Below, piece by piece: positions 4,453 through 11,870 of a DNA stretch of 13,521 bases (positions are counted from its first letter, which is position 1; each line of letters begins with the position of its first letter). The stretch is from JAOABV01 sp964473505 (lineage in GTDB: Bacteria; Hydrothermota; Tepidihabitantia; Tepidihabitantales; CAIPLT01), in NCBI GenBank assembly GCA_964473505.1, contig CAYYPG010000058.1:1-13521 (forward strand), read 5' to 3'. The translations under genes were made by a program, and so were the position numbers. The notes beneath the pieces were generated by a model. The model searched no databases. It was not told the origin of the DNA and saw only the letters and a program-made list of their open reading frames with translations.

Positions 4453-6696
4453 CTATTTAATTGTAACATACTTGGTTTGTCTTTGAAAAGGAGTGAATTT
4501 TTCACCGCCACCAGTAAAAAATCGGGGAAAAAATTCCACATAATTTAATCGTAAAGAGTGGACAAATGCACCTAAAATATTTATCGCAAGATTGTAAGCA
4601 TGTCCCAATATCATAAAGATAATTGCAATGACGATGCCGATAACCGGAATTTTAATAACCATCCAAGCAATCGTGTTAATTGCCATGGCAATTCCAGCCG
4701 TCACCATTCCCAGCGCCATTAAACGAATATAAGATAACACTACACCTAAAAAGCTGGTGCTACCGTAAAGGGTATATAATCCCCAAATGATATTTTTTAT
4801 CAGCTTGCGATTGTCCGTAGAAAGCATGATGAAGACTAATGAGCAGATTAGAAAAAGAACAACTGATAAATTAAAAGCCCAATAGCCTATTAGGGTTAAT
4901 AGTAGTCCGATAAAAATGATTAAGGGAATGAAAGAAATTTTCTTTTGAATGATTTGTCGGATTAAAGATAAAATTGAAAGTGTAATTAATCCTAATAAGA
5001 AAAGATATTTACCAAGAGTCCAACTTAAATATGCATCGGGTAAAACGAAAAGATTGATTTTAACCGAGATAAATATTAGTACGCCAAGAAAGATTATGCC
5101 CAAAAGAAATTGATTCAGTATTAGTTTTTGATTACGACGGGTAAAAGCAATAATTGTTGCCATGGCAATGAGAATAATAAATATCAGATAGGGTTTGAAT
5201 GTTATGGGAAAAAATCTTCCGCTAAAAACATACATAACCAGCCCATTTAAAAACAAAAACCATGGTAATTGCTCAAATACTGCGGACTGCCAATTTTTTT
5301 GTCGAAAAGCATCATAAATTTCTATTAGAATACCGTAATTAAGATGGATATAACCAATAGCAATTGAGAGAATAAAAAACGGCATGGGGTTTTTAATTGG
5401 GTCAAAGAGGAGTAATTGGTTACGAAACTTAACCAAGAATTGCAATCCAATTTTATCAACAATATCACCAAACCAACCACCAGTAATCGCACCGGCCAAA
5501 ATTGTAAATCCACCACAAATTGCTAATAACGTCAAAAACTTGCTAGCGGCTTTCATTTTTTTCAGTAACAACAATGCCAAAATCAAAAGTATTATACCAT
5601 AACCCGCATCCGTTAAACACAATGCAAAGAAAATCGCAAAAAATGGTGCCAATAAAGGAGTGGGGTCAAGTTCAGTTATTCGTGGCATAGTATATAGTTC
5701 AACAATGATCTCAAAAGGCTTAAAAATACTGCGATTCTCTAAGGCTACAGGTATTTCTTCCCCGGCGAGAATCGGAATTTGATGCATAACCACGGTTTTA
5801 CAACTATCAATTAAGCGTTCTAAGTTTTTTAGGTCCTTCTGTTTTACCCATCCTTCAATAAAGATAACTTGGTTAGTGTGTGCTAAACCAGGCAGGACTT
5901 CTTCTTGATATCTAATATTGAAATAGTAATCATATAAAATCTGTAATTTTGGTAGTTCGGATAATAAATTGAATAGTTCTTGCTTATTGTCTGTGATTTC
6001 TTTTTCTAATAATGTCAACCGTCGTTCTAGTTCGGCAATAATATCTTTCGGAATTTCTTGGAATCGACTTAAATCGATTATTTCAAAATTGTTAATAAGG
6101 GGTTTAATTTTATCCTTAATTTCCCTGGAATAAGCAATCATACCATAAAGAATTTCTCCAATTTGATTGACGATTTCAACATAAACTGGTAAATCTTTTA
6201 TTGCTTCTTGAGTCTGAAAGTACATTTGGCGATTTAAAAATTGGCCAAGAACTATTTCGATTAATCGTGAATTATAGATGTCCGCAAGATTATATCTTAA
6301 ATTCGTCCAAGGTTTAAGAAGGTTAATTTCTGCAGTAATCAACTTTGCCTGATTAGATAGGCGAGAAATATCTTGGCGAATTTGTTTGATTCTAGCTAAA
6401 GTTGAATCTAAATCGTATTTTTGGGCTAAAGTAAGATATTCGGTATGATTAATTTCGGTTTTGGTCGTTGTTAATCCAGCTAATAGATGTGGTTTTTCTT
6501 GAAAATTCACTAAATATTCAATTGCGCTAGCGATTTCAATTAATTTTTCTTGAACCGGTGTTTTTAACACGCTTTCGGAAGTTTCGGCTTTACGTACCAG
6601 GTGTAAAATTCCTAATTCTTGTAAACGCCCTAAGAAAGTTCTTTCTTCGGATTTATGAACTGCGATTAGAACTTTTTTTACTGATGCGATTGCCAT
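4453..6696 (-). CDS. atpI: V/A-type ATPase membrane subunit I (a-type), enlarged
   Basis: At 747 residues this is longer than usual for prokaryotic subunit I (about 600-700). Residues 1-340 form the cytosolic stalk-binding part with helical coiled coils (about 100-125 and 220-250). The membrane part begins at DPTPLLAPFFAIFFALCLTD (344-363). The ion-path signature SYIRLMALGM (655-664) has the essential arginine, R658, and the ending HSLRLNYVEFFPRFF (R716) with GGGEKFTPF is the family hallmark. Between W469 and S655 I count about six hydrophobic segments before the signature helix, more than the two or three I expect, so roughly three extra membrane helices seem inserted (about 500-625). The subunit forms the half-channels facing the K ring. 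No Shine-Dalgarno precedes the ATG. A weak TTGATA/TATTTA pair 10 nt upstream could give a short-leader transcript. Confidence 0.95.
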   Translation of the reverse strand: MAIASVKKVLIAVHKSEERTFLGRLQELGILHLVRKAETSESVLKTPVQEKLIEIASAIEYLVNFQEKPHLLAGLTTTKTEINHTEYLTLAQKYDLDSTLARIKQIRQDISRLSNQAKLITAEINLLKPWTNLRYNLADIYNSRLIEIVLGQFLNRQMYFQTQEAIKDLPVYVEIVNQIGEILYGMIAYSREIKDKIKPLINNFEIIDLSRFQEIPKDIIAELERRLTLLEKEITDNKQELFNLLSELPKLQILYDYYFNIRYQEEVLPGLAHTNQVIFIEGWVKQKDLKNLERLIDSCKTVVMHQIPILAGEEIPVALENRSIFKPFEIIVELYTMPRITELDPTPLLAPFFAIFFALCLTDAGYGIILLILALLLLKKMKAASKFLTLLAICGGFTILAGAITGGWFGDIVDKIGLQFLVKFRNQLLLFDPIKNPMPFFILSIAIGYIHLNYGILIEIYDAFRQKNWQSAVFEQLPWFLFLNGLVMYVFSGRFFPITFKPYLIFIILIAMATIIAFTRRNQKLILNQFLLGIIFLGVLIFISVKINLFVLPDAYLSWTLGKYLFLLGLITLSILSLIRQIIQKKISFIPLIIFIGLLLTLIGYWAFNLSVVLFLICSLVFIMLSTDNRKLIKNIIWGLYTLYGSTSFLGVVLSYIRLMALGMVTAGIAMAINTIAWMVIKIPVIGIVIAIIFMILGHAYNLAINILGAFVHSLRLNYVEFFPRFFTGGGEKFTPFQRQTKYVTIK

Positions 6697-6759
6697 TAGA
6701 GTGGATTAAATAATTTAATTATTAAGGATTATCAACACTTTTCTTTGTTCTGTATTTCA

Positions 6760-6780
6760 TTGATTGTTTTTCACAATCAA
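6760..6780. repeat. perfect 8-bp hairpin between subunits H and I
   Basis: TTGATTGT (6760-6767) pairs with ACAATCAA (6773-6780) across a 5-nt loop, TTTTC. An outer AACAC/GTGTT pair (6734-6738 with 6783-6787) could extend it. On the coding (minus) strand no T-run follows, so it is more likely an mRNA stability or processing hairpin between the two genes than a terminator. Confidence 0.5.
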
Positions 6781-6797
6781 CGGTGTTAGTTTAGTAT

Positions 6798-7121
6798 TTA
6801 TTTCTGAAATTCTCGGATAATATGTTCGACGATTAAATTTATTGCCTTTTCTACTTTTGCTTGTTCAATGTCTTTTATTTGCTCAATTTGTTTTCTGGTT
6901 TGCATTCTGATGTTTTCAACTATTTGTTCGATCTCTTTGCGAAAGTTTACTAATGTTTCATTACCTTGTTGTTTCAATTTTTCTTTTGTTTGTTCAATGA
7001 GTACGTCCATTTCTAATTCAGTTTGCTTTAGCCGATTTTCCGCCTCAAGCTCAGCCTTTTTAATTAATTCCTCAGCATAAGCTTCTGCTTTTTTAACTTC
7101 AGTAATTAAATCAACATCCAT
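6798..7121 (-). CDS. atpH: V/A-type ATPase small stalk subunit H (G-like)
   Basis: The 107-residue protein is almost entirely one charged helix. It begins MDVDLITEVKKAEAYAEELI, with repeated KKAE, RLKQTELE and EQTKEKLKQQ stretches and no glycine except one, then ends LIVEHIIREFQK. Size and composition match the AhaH/subunit G family that pairs with subunit E in the peripheral stalk of V/A-ATPases. It is the first gene of the ATPase cluster (H-I-K-E). The ATG has no Shine-Dalgarno; instead a consensus-like promoter ends 7 nt before it, predicting a leaderless message. The family has low sequence identity, so the call rests on length, coiled coil and position. Confidence 0.8.
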   Translation of the reverse strand: MDVDLITEVKKAEAYAEELIKKAELEAENRLKQTELEMDVLIEQTKEKLKQQGNETLVNFRKEIEQIVENIRMQTRKQIEQIKDIEQAKVEKAINLIVEHIIREFQK

Positions 7122-7128
7122 AAATTTT

Positions 7129-7156
7129 AGTCTACACGAACTTAATCAAATGTCAA
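7129..7156 (-). promoter_or_regulatory. leaderless-type promoter of the ATPase cluster
   Basis: On the minus strand a perfect -35 TTGACA (7156-7151) is followed after 16 nt by TAGACT (7134-7129). Only 7 nt (AAAATTT) separate it from the ATG at 7121, so transcription should begin at, or one base before, the start codon. The layout matches the guaA promoter at 13416-13443. Confidence 0.55.
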
Positions 7157-7294
7157 TTAATGAAATCTTGCATTGTTAAAAAGTCTTTAATAAAAAATAT
7201 ATAATCCATTTACAGTCCGTGCTAGCAACAACACTATTGAGACATTAGCAGCACTGGATAGAGTTCGATGAACGCATAAGACTTGCTTATATTC

Positions 7295-8155
7295 TTATTT
7301 TAAGTTTAAGTAATATGCAATATTCGCATTTTTATTTATTATCGGTTTGATTTTTCCTTTGACTGATGTTGCAATAGTCGTCACGCCTGGGCCGTGCCCC
7401 GCAATTATACAATCGGAGTGAACAACAATTCCAACTGAACCAGCACCTTTTTTATAGCATCGGCCAAAGGAATTATCAGTATTTTCTAAATAAACGATAT
7501 CGCCAAAACGGAGTTTATCCAGACCAAGTTGTTTAATTGTTGTAGGGTCTTGAGTAGTAATGTCATAATCACCTGAAGCCGCGGTTTCACTACCTAAACC
7601 CGAACCCATAATAGTTGGTGGTAAAATATGGGTTACAGGAAATTCAATGTAGCCATTTTTTACTTTGGGATTGATTTTCAAGAATAGATTAGGGTCGAGG
7701 TTAAAGAACTTTACATCCGGTAAATCCATGACTTGAAAACCTTGACCACGAGCCCGAATTTGAATTTGGTCGCCAATTACTAATTTTTCAATGACCTCTT
7801 GTGGAAACCAAACCAAAATATGCTCAATGCCACCGTGTTTGCCGGTTACAATCCCTTTTTTGCCTTTGACCGCGCCGGAAACAACCCATGCAGTATTACC
7901 AATACAAGTATAGACATTAAGTGCCCGATTTTCATTTTCATCTTTATTTTTTACTGATACTCCGGGTTCAATATGGTCGCCAATCCAACCAAATACCGGG
8001 TCGCCGACTTTCACATTATAGGTTATACCACCGGTGCCAGGAAAAACCGTGGCTTCACCTTGATGAGATAAGCGATAATTTTGTCTGCGGGTGGGAGAAG
8101 AAATTTGGCCAATTACAGAAATCGTAATAATTTTATCAATATTGGTTTTTAACAT
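7295..8155 (-). CDS. DUF4438 family protein, function unknown
   Basis: The product is 286 residues from the ATG at 8155. That start is chosen because AAAAGGAG lies at 8170-8163 with 7-nt spacing; a longer reading from TTG at 8173 would overlap this ribosome site. Glycine-rich conserved blocks include GEATVFPGTGGITYNV, VGDPVFGWIGDHIEPGVS, KGIVTGKHGGIEHILVWF, GSGLGSETAASGDYDI and GIVVHSDCIIAGHGPGVTT. I recognise this as the DUF4438 family, which includes Thermotoga maritima TM1086, a solved structure of unknown function. It has no signal peptide or membrane helix. It sits between the ferredoxin oxidoreductase genes (160 nt away) and the ATPase promoter. The leader is A-rich without a convincing promoter, so read-through from kor is possible. 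The many glycine loops and conserved H, D and E suggest an enzyme, but no reaction can be named. Confidence 0.8.
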   Translation of the reverse strand: MLKTNIDKIITISVIGQISSPTRRQNYRLSHQGEATVFPGTGGITYNVKVGDPVFGWIGDHIEPGVSVKNKDENENRALNVYTCIGNTAWVVSGAVKGKKGIVTGKHGGIEHILVWFPQEVIEKLVIGDQIQIRARGQGFQVMDLPDVKFFNLDPNLFLKINPKVKNGYIEFPVTHILPPTIMGSGLGSETAASGDYDITTQDPTTIKQLGLDKLRFGDIVYLENTDNSFGRCYKKGAGSVGIVVHSDCIIAGHGPGVTTIATSVKGKIKPIINKNANIAYYLNLK

Positions 8156-8162
8156 ATGTTTA

Positions 8163-8170
8163 CTCCTTTT
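8163..8170 (-). promoter_or_regulatory. ribosome binding site deciding the DUF4438 start
   Basis: AAAAGGAG on the minus strand is followed by TAAACAT (7 nt) and ATG at 8155-8153. The upstream TTG at 8173 would be translated through this site, so the internal ATG is the likely start. Confidence 0.75.
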
Positions 8171-8315
8171 CAAAATAAAAATTTATCACACATAACTTAT
8201 CACATCTTTTCTTGTTCATATGTTTTAGTTCTGGTATATTTTTTATGTTTTTTATGTCTTGTATTTCTTCTTATTTAGTATATCTTTAAATATGTTTTTT
8301 GATAATAGATGCTTG

Positions 8316-8843
8316 TCATTTTAATTGTTTAGCTTTTTCAAATCCGATTTCAAGACCTTTAATATTAATTTCCACAAATTTGTCGGCTACCGAATTTTTA
8401 ACCGCGTTGATTAATGAATGCATTGATACAACATTGGTTATTGCGGATAACGCACCAAGCATTACCATATTCGCTACAACTGAAGATTTTAGTTCGGTAA
8501 GTGCGATATTAGTTGCTGGAATTTCAAATTGCGCCGATTGTTTGTTGGTTTTAACCATCCCAGAATCAACAATTACCAGTCCGTTATTTACTACGGTTGG
8601 CGAATATTTATCGTATGCTTCTTGAGACATGGCAAGTAGAACATCAGCCCTTTCCACAAAAGGTGCAGCAATGAATTTATTACTAATGATAACTTCAGAA
8701 CTGGTTAAACCGCCTCGGGCTGCGGAACCATAAGAACCAATTGCACATCCTTCTTTACCTTCGAAAACTGCTGCGTTGGCGAGCAATTCGCCGGCTAAAA
8801 TAATTCCTTGTCCACCAAATCCTGCGATTCTGATTTTAGTCAT
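8316..8843 (-). CDS. korC: 2-oxoacid:ferredoxin oxidoreductase gamma subunit
   Basis: The 175-residue protein matches the gamma domain of the pyruvate/2-oxoglutarate:ferredoxin oxidoreductase superfamily. It has the opening glycine motif IAGFGGQGIILAGELLA (6-22), SYGSAARGGLTSSEVIIS (37-54) and the ending KFVEINIKGLEIGFEKA (155-171). This domain contributes to CoA binding and complex assembly. It follows korB by 26 nt and closes the korDABC operon. No Shine-Dalgarno precedes the ATG. The A-B-C-D set as separate small subunits fits 2-oxoglutarate (Kor) enzymes, but a branched-chain 2-oxoacid (Vor) substrate cannot be excluded from sequence alone. Confidence 0.93.
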   Translation of the reverse strand: MTKIRIAGFGGQGIILAGELLANAAVFEGKEGCAIGSYGSAARGGLTSSEVIISNKFIAAPFVERADVLLAMSQEAYDKYSPTVVNNGLVIVDSGMVKTNKQSAQFEIPATNIALTELKSSVVANMVMLGALSAITNVVSMHSLINAVKNSVADKFVEINIKGLEIGFEKAKQLK

Positions 8844-8869
8844 ATTGGGAAACCATTAAATTTACTTTC

Positions 8870-9625
8870 TTATACATATTCGCCAATAATTATTTTATCA
8901 ATCAATTCTTCTTTCTGCATGGTTTTGGCTGAGTCATACCTTACTGTACGATTCTTAATGTCAGTTAACATCTCATATAAAGTAGGTAACCTATTTCTGC
9001 GACCAAACTGGGTGGGACATGGTGATACAACATCAATAAAAGTAAAACCTTCGGTCGATAGCGCTTTCTTTATCGAGTTTATTAAGGGCTTAATATGGAA
9101 AACCGTATATCGAGCAACATATTGGGCCTTGCAGGCTTTAACCAATTGACATAAATCGAATGCTGGTTCAGGATTACCCAAAGTTGTCGTTTGAGTTTTA
9201 GCATCTTTGGGAGTTGTTGGTGAAACTTGACCACCGGTCATTCCATAAATACTGTTATCAGCACAAATGACCGTGATATCAATATTTCTTCTCGCGGCAT
9301 GTATTAAATGATTACCACCGATGGCGGCTAAATCACCGTCACCGGAAACGACTACAACTTTCAATTCCGGGTTGACCAATTTCACCCCAGTAGCATAAGC
9401 AATGGGTCTTCCGTGTAAAGTATGTAAGGTATCAGTAGCAAAATGGGGACTAGGAATCCAAGCACCACAGCCAATACCAGAAACAAAGACCATTTTAGTA
9501 AAGTCTAATTGTAATTCATCAATTGCTCGCAAAATTGCGCCCATCAAAATACCATGCCCGCAACCAGCACAAAATGGCGTAGGAAATACTTCGGTTCTTA
9601 AATATTTGTATAAATGTTCACTCAT
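8870..9625 (-). CDS. korB: 2-oxoacid:ferredoxin oxidoreductase beta subunit (TPP-binding)
   Basis: The 251-residue protein binds thiamine pyrophosphate and Mg. The motif GDGDLAAIGGNHLIHAARRN (96-115) continues into CADNSIYGMTGGQ (121-133), the standard TPP/Mg site. FCAGCGHG (18-25) and SGIGCGAW (49-56) are the conserved cysteine-glycine motifs of the beta family. SPCPTQFGRRN (201-211) is typical of the Kor type. With KorA it decarboxylates the 2-oxoacid and passes electrons toward ferredoxin via the KorD clusters. A 105-nt gap separates it from korA. That gap contains AACTCA/TGAGTT arms (9657-9662 with 9691-9696), a weak possible hairpin. The ATG has no Shine-Dalgarno, only AT-rich sequence (TTTTTATAAT) directly before it. 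Confidence 0.95.
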   Translation of the reverse strand: MSEHLYKYLRTEVFPTPFCAGCGHGILMGAILRAIDELQLDFTKMVFVSGIGCGAWIPSPHFATDTLHTLHGRPIAYATGVKLVNPELKVVVVSGDGDLAAIGGNHLIHAARRNIDITVICADNSIYGMTGGQVSPTTPKDAKTQTTTLGNPEPAFDLCQLVKACKAQYVARYTVFHIKPLINSIKKALSTEGFTFIDVVSPCPTQFGRRNRLPTLYEMLTDIKNRTVRYDSAKTMQKEELIDKIIIGEYV

Positions 9626-9730
9626 ATTATAAAAATAATATTAACTAACACCATAAAACTCAAGTCATAAATTTACATTCATTTAGCCTCTGAGTTAATT
9701 TTTGACCCTTTAGTTGATAATTAGATGGTT

Positions 9731-10873
9731 TCATAAATGTTTCTGGACTTCTTCATATATTTCAGAAGGATAAATTGCCTCACCTTGCGTTTTAGAAATA
9801 GAAATAACTTTTTTATTACACAAAATTCGTTCTATTTCTAAAACCAGTTGACCTCGATTCATTTCCGGTACGAAGACAGTCTCAACATTTTCCGCAACGG
9901 TTTTTAAGGTGTTATCATCAAAGGGCCAAATAGTTTTATAGCGAAGCAATCCAATTTTTATGCCGTCTTTGCGAAGTTGTTTTACGGCGGCATAAGCGCT
10001 GCGCGCCGATATTCCAAATGAAACTAAAAGATGTTCCGCATCATCTGTTGAATAAGTTTCTGACTCGCAAATCTCATCTTTATGATTATCAATTTTTAAA
10101 CAAAGTCTTTTAACCAATTTATCTTGAACGTTAGGGTCAGCAACTTTGCGAATTCCATATTCATTATGAGTGGAACCAGTTACCAGTAATTTAGCTCCTT
10201 GACCAAATGCCGGCATCGGAGGTATGCCATCTTCTTGATCACTACCAAAAGGCGGCGAGGTTTGAGATGTATCACGATTAAAGATTTCTATTTCCGGTTT
10301 GACAATAAAACTTTCTTTTAAATGACCAACTACTTCATCGGCTAACAAAATCACGGGTACGCGAAATTTTTCCGCAAGATTGAATGCCCTTATGGTTAAA
10401 TCATACATCTCTTGCACCGACCAAGGAGCAAGTGCAATAATCCGGTAATCACTATGCGCACCCCAACGTGCTTGCATAATATCACCTTGGCCCGGTCGAG
10501 TTGCTTGACCTGTTGCTGGTCCTGCCCGTTGAACATTAACAATAACGCAGGGTGTTTCAGTCATTAATGCATAACCAATACCTTCAAGCATTAGACTAAA
10601 GCCTGGGCCGGAAGTTGCCGTCATTGCTTTGGCACCAGCCCAAGAGGCACCAATTACTGAACATACTGAGCCGATTTCATCTTCCATTTGAATAAAAACA
10701 CCATTTACTTCGCGCAGTCGAACTGAAAGGTGCTCCATAATTTCTGATGACGGTGTAATCGGATAACCAGCATAATATCGACAACCAGCAGCTAAAGCAC
10801 CTTCAGCACAGGCAATATTGCCCTGCATAAAGTATTTTTTAGGTGCTAACAGGCTTTTTACAAAAGATTTCAT
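9731..10873 (-). CDS. korA: 2-oxoacid:ferredoxin oxidoreductase alpha subunit
   Basis: This is 380 residues, the normal size for the alpha subunit. Domain I (about 16-190) contains MQGNIACAEGALAAG (16-30), YYAGYPITPSSEI (33-45), IQMEDEIGSV (61-70) and TATSGPGFSLMLEGIGYALM (85-104), the pyrimidine-side TPP-binding signatures. RAGPATGQATRPGQGD (116-131) is the substrate/CoA-side motif. The C-terminal domain (about 275-380) has LLVSFGISARSA and VFVPEMNRGQL. It starts 15 nt after korD stops, without a Shine-Dalgarno, so translation may be coupled to korD. The 15 residues before MQGN are slightly variable in the family, so the start is probable rather than certain. Substrate is most likely 2-oxoglutarate, with acetyl-donor 2-oxoacids or branched-chain acids as alternatives. 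Confidence 0.95.
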   Translation of the reverse strand: MKSFVKSLLAPKKYFMQGNIACAEGALAAGCRYYAGYPITPSSEIMEHLSVRLREVNGVFIQMEDEIGSVCSVIGASWAGAKAMTATSGPGFSLMLEGIGYALMTETPCVIVNVQRAGPATGQATRPGQGDIMQARWGAHSDYRIIALAPWSVQEMYDLTIRAFNLAEKFRVPVILLADEVVGHLKESFIVKPEIEIFNRDTSQTSPPFGSDQEDGIPPMPAFGQGAKLLVTGSTHNEYGIRKVADPNVQDKLVKRLCLKIDNHKDEICESETYSTDDAEHLLVSFGISARSAYAAVKQLRKDGIKIGLLRYKTIWPFDDNTLKTVAENVETVFVPEMNRGQLVLEIERILCNKKVISISKTQGEAIYPSEIYEEVQKHL

Positions 10874-10888
10874 GTTTTATCAGTATCG

Positions 10889-11146
10889 TTACTTTGTACT
10901 TTCTTTATTAACCTTTGAATTCGTTTTCTTCTCAATCATAATTGCTAAATCAGGACACAATAGTTCACATAGCATACATTGACTGCATAACTCAGGATTT
11001 TTGATGATTATCTCTTTAAATCCTTTAGCCGAGACTTTGGAATCTCGGTCATAAACATTTTTCGGACAGATTTCCACACAGAGGCCACAACCCTTACACC
11101 ATTGTCGATTTAGTTTAATACCACCAGCACAATTTAAGTTACTCAT
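10889..11146 (-). CDS. korD: ferredoxin-type delta subunit (two 4Fe-4S)
   Basis: The 85-residue protein has two complete 4Fe-4S motifs: C17-x2-C20-x2-C23-x3-C27-P and C54-x2-C57-x2-C60-x3-C64-P. It is the electron-transfer subunit of the oxidoreductase and is the first gene of korDABC. An extra cysteine, C6, sits in a CAGG segment outside the motifs. The C-terminus is a lysine-rich tail (about 73-85). The ATG lacks a Shine-Dalgarno. A strong promoter at 11271-11298 would give a leader of about 118 nt. Confidence 0.93.
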   Translation of the reverse strand: MSNLNCAGGIKLNRQWCKGCGLCVEICPKNVYDRDSKVSAKGFKEIIIKNPELCSQCMLCELLCPDLAIMIEKKTNSKVNKESTK

Positions 11147-11870
11147 AATATTGTTGCCATAGTCAACATCTTTGATAGTTATAAATTATCGCCTTCATTT
11201 TAAATCTAAATATCATATATGTGTTTTTAATTTTTTATTATCTAATTTATACTAATTATTTAAAATTATAATTATATGCAGATTTTACATATCGTCAAGG
11301 AAAACCCTAAAATTCTACTCTATATAAATATAGACCAGCAGACTTTTGTTTCATCAATAAATTTATGGCGGGATTTTTTAAAGAGAAAACTTAATTTTGG
11401 ATTTAGGATATGGTATTTTCTATAATGTTCACAACTCAACTGCTCTTCCAATAATTTAGATCTTATAAAAATATTACATTAAATTAGATTACTTGATAAC
11501 ACAAAAAGTGTGGTAAACAGTTATGAGTTATTTTATAATTCTGATTAAGATTCAAGATATAGAGTTTTTAATAGATAAAGTTATTTATTAAGCCATATTA
11601 AATAGAGATACTGAAATAAATAATTAAAAAAGGCAGTGTGTGAAGAAGTTTAGATTATTTATGTTTTAATACTCACAACTATAAAACATACAAGATGCAA
11701 AACCATAACACCAATCATTTCGCGGTATTTGAGTTATGTTGCGGATGATATGGAGGATTCTATATTATCTTTACGTGTTATTAAAAAGTCTTGATACCTT
11801 ATAAATTACTATTCAAAAAGAATCTCGATTGAAAAGTGAAAAGACAAGGCTACTACTTTTAATATTCCTT
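11147..11870. other. 724-nt AT-rich spacer between guaA and korD
   Basis: Apart from the kor promoter at 11271-11298 there is little. The sequence is very AT-rich, has no clear terminator after guaA (only a short ATTC/GAAT hairpin with a T-rich loop around 11812-11825), no recognised RNA family, and one plus-strand 49-codon ORF (11276-11425) that has no ribosome site and overlaps the opposite-strand promoter. I see no gene I can support. Confidence 0.6.
11271..11298 (-). promoter_or_regulatory. strong promoter of the korDABC operon
   Basis: On the minus strand TTGACG (11298-11293, 5/6) is followed after 16 nt by a perfect TATAAT (11276-11271). Transcription would start near 11264 and run through about 118 nt of AT-rich leader to the korD ATG at 11146. 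The 16-nt spacer equals those of the atpH and guaA promoters. Confidence 0.65.

Noticed and set aside
11276..11425. 49-codon plus-strand ORF in the guaA-korD spacer
   Set aside because: It has no Shine-Dalgarno, overlaps the kor promoter on the other strand, and its length is expected by chance in such AT-rich DNA.
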